A stretch of DNA of 64,000 nt. Source: Vibrio superstes. Its GTDB lineage: Bacteria > Pseudomonadota > Gammaproteobacteria > Enterobacterales > Vibrionaceae. Shown here in pieces: positions 51,885 through 60,599 of this stretch (position 1 is the stretch's first letter; every line of letters begins with the position of its first letter). The position numbers were made by a program, and so were the translations under genes. The stretch spans positions 2,196,893-2,260,892 of the forward strand of contig NZ_BCUR01000004.1 of NCBI RefSeq assembly GCF_003569005.1, in the 5' to 3' direction. Under the pieces are notes generated by a model. That model was not told the origin of the DNA. It worked only from the letters and a program-made list of their open reading frames with translations, and did no database searches.

Positions 51885-52412
51885 ATGGCAAGTGTAGGTC
51901 TCTTCTTCGGCAGTGATACTGGTAATACAGAAGCTGTTGCAAAGATGATTCAAAAGCAACTAGGTAAAAAACTGGTTCACGTTCAAGATATTGCAAAGAG
52001 CAGCAAAGAAGATATTGATAACTTCGATCTGCTTCTAATCGGCATTCCAACATGGTACTACGGTGAAGCTCAATGTGACTGGGACGATTTCTTCCCTGAA
52101 CTAGAGGGTATCGACTTTAGCACTAAGCTCGTCGCTATCTTTGGTTGTGGTGACCAAGAAGATTATGCTGAATACTTCTGTGACGCTATGGGTACCGTCC
52201 GCGATATCGTAGAAGGCAAAGGTGGCACCATCATGGGTCACTGGCCAACAGAAGGTTACGAGTTTGAAGCATCAAAAGCACTTGTTGATGACGACAATTT
52301 CATCGGCCTATGCATCGACGAAGATCGTCAGCCAGAATTGACTGACGAGCGCGTAACTAAGTGGGTTAACCAAATCCACGCTGAGATGTGTCTTGCTGAA
52401 CTAGAAGACTAA
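51885..52412 (+). CDS. fldA: Flavodoxin 1 (FldA)
   Basis: 175-residue FMN electron carrier, long-chain type. The phosphate-binding loop GSDTGNTEAVA is at 9-19, the FMN-stacking Trp is in IPTWYYGEAQCDWD and the 90s-loop Tyr in GCGDQEDYAEYF. It donates electrons to Fe-S synthesis, biotin and methionine synthases. Upstream of fur, as in E. coli. A terminator follows immediately. Confidence 0.96.
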   Translation: MASVGLFFGSDTGNTEAVAKMIQKQLGKKLVHVQDIAKSSKEDIDNFDLLLIGIPTWYYGEAQCDWDDFFPELEGIDFSTKLVAIFGCGDQEDYAEYFCDAMGTVRDIVEGKGGTIMGHWPTEGYEFEASKALVDDDNFIGLCIDEDRQPELTDERVTKWVNQIHAEMCLAELED

Positions 52413-52436
52413 GCTTGCACAGATTTTGAAATTTTG

Positions 52437-52462
52437 AAAAAGGGGCTTAGTGCCCCTTTTTT
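52437..52462 (+). terminator. fldA terminator
   Basis: AAAAAGGGGC pairs with GCCCCTTTTT around TTAGT, ending in T6. It separates fldA from fur. Confidence 0.88.
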
Positions 52463-52481
52463 GTACCTGTTATTTCACGAG

Positions 52482-52495
52482 TTACAAATTTGTAA
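52482..52495. promoter_or_regulatory. Palindrome TTACAAATTTGTAA upstream of fur
   Basis: A 14-bp perfect dyad ~140 bases before the fur start, next to the fldA terminator. Possibly an operator of the fur promoter; no regulator assigned. It is similar to the dyad at 43073. Confidence 0.35.
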
Positions 52496-52635
52496 ATATT
52501 TATCACATACTATTCGTGACATCCTTCCGTTTTATGACCAAAAGAAATAACCATCATAAGTACATGGTTTATTGTTCTGGTTCCTTCCCATATAATGAAC
52601 GTTAGAGTAAGGCTCAGATTTTTATAGGAACATGC

Positions 52636-53082
52636 ATGCCAGATAATAATAAAGCCCTAAAGGAAGCAGGGTTGAAGGTCACTTTACCACGCTTAAAAAT
52701 TTTAGAGCTACTTCAACAGCCAGGTTGTCAGCACATAAGTGCGGAAGAGCTGTACAAGAAATTAATAGATATCGGTGAAGAGATTGGTCTTGCTACCGTT
52801 TACCGAGTTCTCAACCAATTTGATGACGCAGGCATTGTTACTCGTCACCACTTTGAGGGTGGTAAATCAGTGTTTGAACTGTCTACCCAGCACCACCATG
52901 ACCATCTTGTTTGTCTAGATTGTGGCTCAGTCATTGAGTTTAGCGACGAAGTTATTGAAGAGCGTCAGCGCGAGATTGCAAAACGTTACAATATCAATCT
53001 GACTAACCACAGTCTCTACCTATACGGCCGCTGTGCCAATGGTGACTGTAAGGCGGGTCCTAAGGCGCACACGCCTAAGTAG
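52636..53082 (+). CDS. fur: Ferric uptake regulator Fur
   Basis: 148 residues. Winged-helix DNA-binding half (1-82, TLPRLKILELLQQPGCQHISAEELY and IGLATVYRVLNQF), then the dimerisation and metal half with HHHDHLVCLDCGSVIEF near 87-103 and a C-terminal CANGDC zinc pair. Fe2+-Fur represses iron uptake genes, including feoABC in this window. The prepilin gene at 53100 starts 17 bases after the stop. Confidence 0.97.
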   Translation: MPDNNKALKEAGLKVTLPRLKILELLQQPGCQHISAEELYKKLIDIGEEIGLATVYRVLNQFDDAGIVTRHHFEGGKSVFELSTQHHHDHLVCLDCGSVIEFSDEVIEERQREIAKRYNINLTNHSLYLYGRCANGDCKAGPKAHTPK

Positions 53083-53099
53083 TAGAGTCAAAAAACAAA

Positions 53100-53702
53100 A
53101 TGTCTATCAGTAAAAACGGATTTACGCTGATTGAGTTAATTGTTGTTATCGTGATAATCGCGGTGCTAGCTGTTGTGGCTGCCCCGCGATTTTTAGATCT
53201 TAACTCAGACGCACGAGAATCGATGCTTAAAGGTGCGGCGGCTGAACTCCAACAGTCTATTAATTTTGCGCATCAAAGATGGGCTCTAGAAGGCAGAGGC
53301 ACGGAATCGTACGCAAATATGCCAGGGTACGCTGAAGGAACAGATTCAGCTGAAGGCAGTAACACCATAGATAGCCACCTCGATATGAATGACGTTGGAT
53401 ACCCGCTTGGAGTTGATAAAAATGACCCAATGGGAGCGCCCTTTAATATTGGTAAAGGTGATAAAGCCTGTTATTTATTATGGGATAGGCTTCTCGATTC
53501 ATCACTAACTGCGACCGATAATGTAAATCAAGCTGAAAATTATGATTTTTATGCCATTCGACAAACAGGTAAAGAAGGTCATTATTCTAAGTGTGTTTTC
53601 ATCTATACCAAAGACGGATATACGTCTAACCCAAACAACGCGAAACACGTGATCTGGTATGACTCTCGAACCGGTGATGTCTCTTACGTTCTAAACGATT
53701 GA
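53100..53702 (+). CDS. Lone type IV prepilin-like protein (MSHA-like)
   Basis: 200 residues. Class III signal: short basic leader MSISKNG, cleavage before Phe, then FTLIELIVVIVIIAVLAVVA with the conserved Glu5 and the long hydrophobic helix. The C-terminal globular part has two Cys (KACYLLWD and SKCVFIYT) that could form the usual disulfide-bounded loop. The pattern recalls MSHA pilins. No assembly genes are nearby, so it would need a distant PilD peptidase and pilus machinery. 17 bases after fur, so possibly cotranscribed, but its ribosome site is weak. Confidence 0.85.
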   Translation: MSISKNGFTLIELIVVIVIIAVLAVVAAPRFLDLNSDARESMLKGAAAELQQSINFAHQRWALEGRGTESYANMPGYAEGTDSAEGSNTIDSHLDMNDVGYPLGVDKNDPMGAPFNIGKGDKACYLLWDRLLDSSLTATDNVNQAENYDFYAIRQTGKEGHYSKCVFIYTKDGYTSNPNNAKHVIWYDSRTGDVSYVLND

Positions 53703-53730
53703 CTAGAGTTAGCCTCATAAAGCAGACATA

Positions 53731-53759
53731 AAAAATGCCAGCATCTAGCTGGCATTTTT
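53731..53759. terminator. Bidirectional terminator between prepilin gene and glnS
   Basis: AAAAATGCCAGC and GCTGGCATTTTT pair perfectly around ATCTA, with T-runs in both directions. Confidence 0.9.
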
Positions 53760-53780
53760 GTTTCTAGCACAAAGCATTAA

Positions 53781-55445
53781 TTAGCTATTGTTTGCCCAAG
53801 TATCACGTAGACCGACTGTGCGGTTAAACACTAGGTTTTCTGCAGTGCTGTCTTTGCTGTCTACACAGAAGTAACCTGTGCGCTCGAACTGATAACCCGC
53901 TTCTGCTTCAGCACCCACTAGGCTAGGTTCAACAAAGCCTTGTTTCACATCTAATGACTCAGCATTAATCGTTGCTTTAAAGTCTTCTGCCGCTGCTGGG
54001 TTTGGTACCGTAAACAAGCGATCGTATAGACGAATCTCTGCAGGAACACCTTTGTCAGCGGATACCCAATGGATAACGCCCTTCACTTTACGACCGTCCG
54101 CTGGGTTCTTACCTAGCGTCTCATCATCATAAGTACAGAAGATAGTGGTGATGTTGCCTTGCTCATCTTTATCGATGCGCTCAGCCTTAATCACGTAAGA
54201 ACCACGCAGACGCACTTCTTTGCCTAAAACTAGGCGTTTGTACTTCTTGTTCGCTTCTTCACGGAAGTCATCAGCCTCGATCCACACTTCACGAGTGAAG
54301 GGTACTTCACGACTGCCCATTTCAGGTTTGTTCGGGTGATTCGCAACGTTTAGTGTCTCTACCTGACCTTCTGGGTAGTTTTCGATCACGATCTTAACGG
54401 GCTCAAGAACCGCCATTGCACGAGGTGCATTCTCGTTTAGGTCATCACGAATACAAGACTCTAGTGAACCAAACTCAATCATGTTCTCTTGCTTGGTGAC
54501 ACCAATACGCTTACAGAATTCACGAATAGACGCAGGAGTAAAACCACGGCGACGCAAACCAGAGATGGTTGGCATACGCGGGTCATCCCAGCCATTTACC
54601 AAATTTTCAGTCACTAGTTGGCTCAGCTTACGCTTAGACATAACCGTGTATTCAAGGTTTAGGCGGCTAAACTCATACTGATGAGGCTGAGTCTCAATGG
54701 TAATGTTTTCCAGCACCCAGTCGTACAAGCGACGGTTGTCTTGGAATTCAAGGGTACACAAAGAGTGAGTAATTCCCTCTAGGGCATCCGAGATACAGTG
54801 AGTGAAGTCGTACATTGGATAAATGCACCACTTGTCAGCGGTTTGATGGTGATGGGCAAAACGCACACGATATAGAACCGGATCGCGCATCACCATGAAT
54901 GATGAGCTCATATCGATCTTAGCACGCAGACATGCTTCGCCTTCTTTGAAGCCACCATCACGCATTTTTTCAAATAGCGCTAAGTTTTCTTCAATGGTGC
55001 GGTTGCGATATGGGCTTTCTTTACCCGGCGCTTTCAACGTGCCACGGTATTCACGAATCTCGTCAGCCGTTAGCTCTTCAACATAAGCTAGGCCCTTGTT
55101 GATCAACTCAACAGCATACGCATACAACTGATCAAAATAGTTTGACGAGTAACAGATATCGCCAGACCAGTTGAAACCAAGCCATTGAACGTCATTCTTA
55201 ATTGATTCAACGTATTCAATGTCTTCTTTTTCTGGGTTGGTGTCATCAAAGCGCAGGTTACACTGGCCCTGATAGTCTTGAGCAATACCAAAGTTTAGAC
55301 AGATCGACTTAGCGTGTCCGATATGCAGATAACCGTTTGGCTCTGGCGGGAAACGAGTATGCACGCTGTTATGTTTGCCATCCGCGATATCTTTATCGAT
55401 GATTTGGCGGATAAAATTCGATGGTCGAGCCTCAGCTTCACTCAT
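53781..55445 (-). CDS. glnS: Glutaminyl-tRNA synthetase
   Basis: 554 residues, class I synthetase. HIGH motif HIGHAKS near 40-46 after RFPPEPNGYL, KMSKS counterpart VMSKRKL near 270, then two beta-barrel anticodon domains in the C-terminal half. The tail SLVGAEAEAGYQFERTGYFC is typical of the family. Located beside the nag genes, as in E. coli. Confidence 0.97.
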   Translation of the reverse strand: MSEAEARPSNFIRQIIDKDIADGKHNSVHTRFPPEPNGYLHIGHAKSICLNFGIAQDYQGQCNLRFDDTNPEKEDIEYVESIKNDVQWLGFNWSGDICYSSNYFDQLYAYAVELINKGLAYVEELTADEIREYRGTLKAPGKESPYRNRTIEENLALFEKMRDGGFKEGEACLRAKIDMSSSFMVMRDPVLYRVRFAHHHQTADKWCIYPMYDFTHCISDALEGITHSLCTLEFQDNRRLYDWVLENITIETQPHQYEFSRLNLEYTVMSKRKLSQLVTENLVNGWDDPRMPTISGLRRRGFTPASIREFCKRIGVTKQENMIEFGSLESCIRDDLNENAPRAMAVLEPVKIVIENYPEGQVETLNVANHPNKPEMGSREVPFTREVWIEADDFREEANKKYKRLVLGKEVRLRGSYVIKAERIDKDEQGNITTIFCTYDDETLGKNPADGRKVKGVIHWVSADKGVPAEIRLYDRLFTVPNPAAAEDFKATINAESLDVKQGFVEPSLVGAEAEAGYQFERTGYFCVDSKDSTAENLVFNRTVGLRDTWANNS

Positions 55446-55539
55446 CTACAACACCTCATGGTTCAATTTTGAAATTCTTCTACGCCCTACATTGTATTCG
55501 TCTAAAGAACTAAATCTAGATGTTTGTGTTATGAAAGGT

Positions 55540-55567
55540 AAAAAAAATGCCTCCCGAGGGAGGCATT
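55540..55567 (-). terminator. nagE terminator
   Basis: AATGCCTCCC and GGGAGGCATT pair around GA. On the minus strand this is followed by T7, 26 bases after the nagE stop. Confidence 0.88.
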
Positions 55568-55592
55568 GGCACAATAATCTAGGAGTTATTGA

Positions 55593-57086
55593 TTAAGATG
55601 GAAGCTGTACAGTTGTTAGGTCAGCATCTGCAGGGATTTGTTTCATCTCACCTGCTACGATTTCTGCTAGTGGACCTAGGATAACTTGAACGTTATTTGA
55701 ACCTAGTTTAACCACACCCATTGCACCTAAGTCTTTTAGTTGCTTCTCGTTGATTACGCTTGTGTCGTTTAGAGTTAGGCGTAGACGAGTGATACATGCA
55801 TCAATTGAAGAGATGTTGCTGTGTCCACCTAGTGCTTTCAGGTACTGCTTAGCAAGCTCAGAAGAGTTTGAAGAACCCGCAGTTGTTGAAGCGCCATCTT
55901 CGTCATCTTCACGACCAGGAGTCTTAAGACCGAACTTAATGATTACTGTACGGAACACTGCGTAGTAGATTCCGAAGAATACTAGACCTTGAACGATTAG
56001 CATGTACCAGTTAACAGCTAGTGGGTTACGGCTAGATAGAACCATATCCACAAGACCTGCTGAGAAGCCGAAGCCTGCAATCCATTCCATTGATGCTGCG
56101 ATGTATACAGAGATACCCGTCAAAACAGCGTGCAGAACATACAGTGCTGGCGCTAGGAACATGAATGAGAACTCTAGTGGCTCAGTCACACCTGTGAAGA
56201 AAGAAGCGAAACCTGCAGCAATCATGATAGACGCTACTTTTTCTTTGTTCTTAGATTTTGAAGTGTGGTAGATAGCCAGTGCTGCACCTGGTAGACCGAA
56301 CATCATGATTGGGAAGAAGCCCGCTTGGTACATACCAGTAATACCTACTGTTGCAGTACCTTCAGCGATAGACTTAGCGCCACCTAGGAAGTTAGGGATA
56401 TCGTTAATACCGGCAACGTCGAACCAGAATACTGAGTTCAATGCGTGGTGAAGACCAACAGGAATCAATAGACGGTTGAAGAATGCGTAGATACCAGCAC
56501 CTACAGAACCCATACCTTGGATAGACTCACCGAAGTGTACTAGGCCATCGTAGATTGCAGGCCATACGTACATAAGTACGAATGCCATTACGATACCAGC
56601 AAAAGAAGTCAAGATAGGAACAAGACGCTTACCAGAGAAGAACGCTAGTGCTTTATGAAGCTCAACGGTCGAGAAGCGGTTGTAGATTTCAGCAGAGATA
56701 ATACCGACTAGGATACCTACGAATTGGTTTTGAATCTTACCAAATGCCGCTGGAACTGCGTCGCCGCTAATACCCTGAATCTGTGCTACTGCACCAGGAG
56801 ATAGAAGAGTAGTAACAACGTACATCATTACAAGGCCAGCCAGTGCCGCTGCACCATCTTTATCTTTAGACATACCGTAGGCAACACCCACAGCGAATAG
56901 CCAAGACATGTTGTCGATGATTGCTGCGCCCGCCTTAATAAGGAAGCCAGCTAGTGCACTGTTGCCACCCCAACCGGTTGGGTCAATCCAATAACCGATA
57001 CCCATTAGTATCGCTGCTGCTGGTAGCGTAGCAACCGGCACCATTAGCGCCTTACCTACCTTCTGAAAATATCCAAGAATGTTCAC
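55593..57086 (-). CDS. nagE: PTS N-acetylglucosamine transporter subunit IICB
   Basis: Imports and phosphorylates GlcNAc. 497 residues: membrane IIC domain (1-~375, NILGYFQKVGKALMVPVA; LHHALNSVFWFD sugar site) and IIB domain at the C-terminus with the phospho-Cys in DACITRLRLTL near 432. There is no IIA domain, unlike the 648-residue E. coli enzyme, so phosphate must come from a separate IIA, probably EIIA-Glc, as is usual in vibrios. The start is GTG 57086 with GGGAGAG upstream. Divergent from nagBAC. Confidence 0.95.
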   Translation of the reverse strand: MNILGYFQKVGKALMVPVATLPAAAILMGIGYWIDPTGWGGNSALAGFLIKAGAAIIDNMSWLFAVGVAYGMSKDKDGAAALAGLVMMYVVTTLLSPGAVAQIQGISGDAVPAAFGKIQNQFVGILVGIISAEIYNRFSTVELHKALAFFSGKRLVPILTSFAGIVMAFVLMYVWPAIYDGLVHFGESIQGMGSVGAGIYAFFNRLLIPVGLHHALNSVFWFDVAGINDIPNFLGGAKSIAEGTATVGITGMYQAGFFPIMMFGLPGAALAIYHTSKSKNKEKVASIMIAAGFASFFTGVTEPLEFSFMFLAPALYVLHAVLTGISVYIAASMEWIAGFGFSAGLVDMVLSSRNPLAVNWYMLIVQGLVFFGIYYAVFRTVIIKFGLKTPGREDDEDGASTTAGSSNSSELAKQYLKALGGHSNISSIDACITRLRLTLNDTSVINEKQLKDLGAMGVVKLGSNNVQVILGPLAEIVAGEMKQIPADADLTTVQLPS

Positions 57087-57168
57087 GTTATCTCTCCCTC
57101 TGAGGAATCTGAAAATAAGTTAAAAACTTTTTTTAGTTAATTAATTTAGTCCTCTTCATCTTAATGGC

Positions 57169-57190
57169 TTAAATTTGCGTCGCAAATTAA
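57169..57190. promoter_or_regulatory. NagC operator (nagE side)
   Basis: TTAAATTTGCGTCGCAAATTAA, a near-perfect 22-bp palindrome with AATTTGCG / GCAAATT arms, fits the NagC box pattern. It lies 83 bases from the nagE start. Confidence 0.75.
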
Positions 57191-57202
57191 AACCCTATAA
57201 AA

Positions 57203-57218
57203 CGTGAGCCATGTCATA
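57203..57218. promoter_or_regulatory. CRP-like site in nagE-nagB region
   Basis: CGTGAGCCATGTCATA matches TGTGA-N6-TCACA at 8 of 10 positions and lies between the two NagC boxes, as in E. coli nagE-nagB. Confidence 0.55.
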
Positions 57219-57263
57219 GCAATCCGTGTGAACAGCCTATTTTTGTTAGGTAGATCATAAAAC

Positions 57264-57284
57264 TTATTTCACTCTTAAAAATAA
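57264..57284. promoter_or_regulatory. NagC operator (nagB side)
   Basis: TTATTTCACTCTTAAAAATAA carries the TTATTT / AAATAA arms of NagC boxes. It lies 70 bases from the nagB start and 95 bases centre-to-centre from the other box. Two NagC boxes in this divergent region allow looping repression, as in E. coli. Confidence 0.7.
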
Positions 57285-57353
57285 CGATCATTTTGAGTAT
57301 ACTAAGGACAATTAAATAAATCTTAAATCTTAAATCTTGGCGAGGTATCCACC

Positions 57354-58154
57354 GTGAGGCTCATCCCATTACAAACAAGCGCAGACGTCGGTCGTTGGTC
57401 TGCTCGACATATTGTTAATACTATAAATAAGTTCAACCCGACAACTGACAGACCTTTTGTGCTTGGCTTACCTACCGGTGGTACACCACTAAATACCTAT
57501 AAGTATTTAATTGAAATGTACAATGCAGGAGAAGTGAGCTTTAAGAATGTAGTGACCTTCAATATGGATGAATACGTTGGCCTGCCTAGCGATCACCCTG
57601 AATCATACCGCACCTTTATGTACGAATACTTCTTCAACCATGTCGACATTCAACAGCAAAACATAAACTTGTTGGATGGCAACACTGAAGACCACGATGC
57701 CGTGTGCAGAGCTTATGAAGCTAAGATTAAATCTTATGGCCGAATTAACCTGTTCATGGGTGGTGTGGGTCATGACGGTCATATCGCATTTAACGAGCCA
57801 GCATCGTCTCTTTCATCACGTACCCGCATTAAAACGCTGACCGAAAAAACCCGTATTGCTAATTCTCGCTTCTTTGACGGTGACATTAGCCAAGTGCCTA
57901 AGTATGCACTGACTATCGGTGTTGCGACGCTTCTCGATGCAGAAGAAGTGATGGTGTTGATTACTGGTCACAATAAAGCTCAAGCACTGCAAGCAGCAGT
58001 AGAAGGTTCGGTCAATCACTTATGGACAGTAAGCGCAATGCAGATGCATTCAAAAGCCGTTATTGTCGCGGACTCTCCGGCTTCTCAAGAATTGAAAGTC
58101 AAAACCCTAAAATACTTCCGCGAGTTAGAAGCGGAAAACATCAAAGATCTTTAA
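57354..58154 (+). CDS. nagB: Glucosamine-6-phosphate deaminase
   Basis: Converts GlcN-6-P to fructose-6-P and ammonia, allosterically activated by GlcNAc-6-P. 266 residues, identical length to the E. coli enzyme. LGLPTGGTPLNTY is the phosphate loop, catalytic Asp72 lies in NMDEYVGLP, and GVGHDGHIAFNEP carries the active-site His. The start is GTG 57354 with GAGG upstream. A heptamer tandem repeat (AATCTTA x3) precedes it at ~57325-57345. First gene of nagBAC. Confidence 0.97.
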   Translation: MRLIPLQTSADVGRWSARHIVNTINKFNPTTDRPFVLGLPTGGTPLNTYKYLIEMYNAGEVSFKNVVTFNMDEYVGLPSDHPESYRTFMYEYFFNHVDIQQQNINLLDGNTEDHDAVCRAYEAKIKSYGRINLFMGGVGHDGHIAFNEPASSLSSRTRIKTLTEKTRIANSRFFDGDISQVPKYALTIGVATLLDAEEVMVLITGHNKAQALQAAVEGSVNHLWTVSAMQMHSKAVIVADSPASQELKVKTLKYFRELEAENIKDL

Positions 58155-58169
58155 TTAGGAGCAGCAAGT

Positions 58170-59306
58170 ATGTATGCATTAACGAACTGCACCGTATTCA
58201 CGGGTAGCGACATTTTAATTAACCACGCGGTTGTCGTTGAGAACGACCGTATCAAGGCGGTATGCCTTGAAGAAACATTAGACTCAGGCATTGAACGTAT
58301 CGATCTAGAAGGCGCTAATCTAAGCCCAGGCTTCATCGACCTTCAATTAAATGGCTGTGGCGGTGTGATGCTCAATGATGACATCTCGCCTGAAACGATG
58401 CAGATTATGCACGAAGCCAACCTAAAATCCGGCTGCACCAGCTTTTTACCAACGCTGATCACCTCTTCAGACGAAAATATGCGCAGCGCTATCGAAGCTC
58501 AGCGTAAATATCAGGAACAAAACAAGCATCAGTCACTCGGTCTACACCTTGAAGGTCCTTACCTTAACCTTGCAAGAAAGGGCATCCATACCGAGTCATA
58601 CATTCGTCAATCGGATGATGAGATGATCGGTTTTATTTGCCAGCACTCAGACCTAGTGGCCAAGGTAACTCTAGCACCAGAACAAAACAGACCTGAGCAC
58701 ATCAAGCAACTGAAAGAAGCTGGGATTGTTGTTTCTATTGGTCACACTGCCGCAACGTATCAAGAAGCACGTGATAGTTTTGAGCAAGGTATTACCTTTG
58801 CAACTCACCTATTTAATGCTATGACGCCAATGACAGGTCGTGAGCCAGGCGTAGTGGGCGCAATATTCGACACTCCAGACGTATATGCGGGCATTATCGT
58901 TGATGGGCATCATGTTGATTATGCTAACATCCGTATCGCTCACAAACTTAAGGGCGAAAAGTTGGTGCTAGTAACCGATGCAACAGCCCCAGCAGGCGCT
59001 GAAATGGACCAGTTCAATTTTGTCGGAAAAACCGTGTACGTTCGTGATGGGATGTGTGTGGGTGAAGACGGTACATTGGGCGGTTCTGCACTTACCATGA
59101 TTGAAGCCGTAGAGAACTGCGTTAACCATGTAGGTTTATCTCTCGATGAAACGCTACGCATGGCAACACTCTATCCCGCAAAAGCTATGGGCATGGAGCA
59201 TAAACTAGGTCGCGTAAAAACTGATATGATTGCAAACCTTACCATTTTCAACAACGACTTTAACGTTAAAGCGACCGTAGTAAACGGTCAATTTATACAG
59301 GGATAA
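58170..59306 (+). CDS. nagA: N-acetylglucosamine-6-phosphate deacetylase
   Basis: 378-residue amidohydrolase removing the acetyl group from GlcNAc-6-P, the step after uptake. TIM-barrel metal motifs: HLEGPYL near 131 (Glu ligand), VSIGHTAA near 195, FATHLFNAM near 216 and LVTDATAPAG with catalytic Asp near 273. 15 bases after nagB with an AGGAG site; followed by nagC after 2 bases. Confidence 0.97.
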   Translation: MYALTNCTVFTGSDILINHAVVVENDRIKAVCLEETLDSGIERIDLEGANLSPGFIDLQLNGCGGVMLNDDISPETMQIMHEANLKSGCTSFLPTLITSSDENMRSAIEAQRKYQEQNKHQSLGLHLEGPYLNLARKGIHTESYIRQSDDEMIGFICQHSDLVAKVTLAPEQNRPEHIKQLKEAGIVVSIGHTAATYQEARDSFEQGITFATHLFNAMTPMTGREPGVVGAIFDTPDVYAGIIVDGHHVDYANIRIAHKLKGEKLVLVTDATAPAGAEMDQFNFVGKTVYVRDGMCVGEDGTLGGSALTMIEAVENCVNHVGLSLDETLRMATLYPAKAMGMEHKLGRVKTDMIANLTIFNNDFNVKATVVNGQFIQG

Positions 59307-59308
59307 TT

Positions 59309-60529
59309 ATGACTGGCGGACAAATTGGCAACGTAGACCTAGTAAAGCAGTTGAACAGCGCAGCTGTTTATCGACTGATTGATCAACAAGGGCCTATATC
59401 ACGCATTCAGATTGCTGAATTGAGTCATTTGGCGCCAGCGAGTGTCACTAAGATCACTCGTCAGCTATTGGAATGTAATTTAGTACAAGAGGTTGCACAG
59501 CAGGCCTCGACCGGTGGCCGACGAGCGATATCCCTAACCACACAGGTGACTCAGTTCCACTCTATTGCGGTGCGTGTTGGCCGAGATTATATTCAATTGT
59601 CTTTGCATGACCTGAGCGGAGAGATCCTAGCGCAAAGTGAATCGGCAATTCAGTACAGCGACCAAGAGCAATTGGTTGGGCAAATATTCGATAAAATTAA
59701 ACTTTTCAAAGCCAGTAACGAGGGCATTTCCCATAACCTGATTGCGATTGGTGTGATTTTGCCTGGCTTAGTAAACCCAGATGTAGGCGTTGTGCAATAC
59801 ATGCCTAACACTAAGATTGATAATCTACCTTTGGCGAAAATTCTGAAAGATGAATTTAAGACCGAGTGCTTTGTGGGTAATGATATCCGCGGTATGGCTC
59901 TTGCTGAGCACTACTTTGGCGCGACGCGTGACTGCAAAGATTCAATCTTAATTAGTGTTCACCGCGGAACCGGTTCTGGCATTATGGCTGGAGGTCAGGT
60001 GTTCTTGGGCTCAAACCGAAACGTAGGCGAAATAGGTCATATTCAAGTAGACCCTCTTGGCGAGCAGTGCCAGTGCGGTAACTTTGGCTGCCTAGAGACA
60101 ATCGCAGCTAACCCTGCGATTATCAAAGGTGTAAAAGCACGTTTAGCGCAAGGCTATAACTCTACGCTTGCCGATGAGTCCCAAGTTACCATCAATGCTA
60201 TCTGCAAGCACGCACTCAGCGGCGATGCGCTAGCGACACAAAGTATTGTACGCGTGGGCGATCAACTCGGTAAAGCTGCGGCCATTGTAATTAACTTGTT
60301 TAACCCGCAAAAGATAGTTATTGCAGGTGATATTACCAAAGCAAAAGAGGTATTATTCCCAGCAATTCAAAGGAACGTAAATAGCCAATCGCTCACTGCG
60401 TTTCATAAAGACTTACCTATTGTCTCCTCTGATCTAGAGCAGTATCCGACAATGGGGGCGTTTGCTATTGTTAAGCGAGCCATGTTAAATGGCATATTGT
60501 TACAAAAATTGATGGATTCTACGCAATAA
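59309..60529 (+). CDS. nagC: N-acetylglucosamine repressor NagC (ROK family)
   Basis: 406 residues. N-terminal winged HTH (about 10-80: YRLIDQQGPISRIQIAEL ... ASVTKITRQLLE) followed by a ROK sugar-binding domain with the zinc cluster CQCGNFGCLE near 250. GlcNAc-6-P is the expected inducer. It represses nagE and nagBAC through the two operators at 57169 and 57264, and in vibrios also influences chitin use. 2 bases after nagA. Confidence 0.95.
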   Translation: MTGGQIGNVDLVKQLNSAAVYRLIDQQGPISRIQIAELSHLAPASVTKITRQLLECNLVQEVAQQASTGGRRAISLTTQVTQFHSIAVRVGRDYIQLSLHDLSGEILAQSESAIQYSDQEQLVGQIFDKIKLFKASNEGISHNLIAIGVILPGLVNPDVGVVQYMPNTKIDNLPLAKILKDEFKTECFVGNDIRGMALAEHYFGATRDCKDSILISVHRGTGSGIMAGGQVFLGSNRNVGEIGHIQVDPLGEQCQCGNFGCLETIAANPAIIKGVKARLAQGYNSTLADESQVTINAICKHALSGDALATQSIVRVGDQLGKAAAIVINLFNPQKIVIAGDITKAKEVLFPAIQRNVNSQSLTAFHKDLPIVSSDLEQYPTMGAFAIVKRAMLNGILLQKLMDSTQ

Positions 60530-60599
60530 GTTCAATCATCTCAGACTCGTTTGTGGTTGAATATGCGCCAATTTCTCAACCACTTTCGAGACTGCATAA

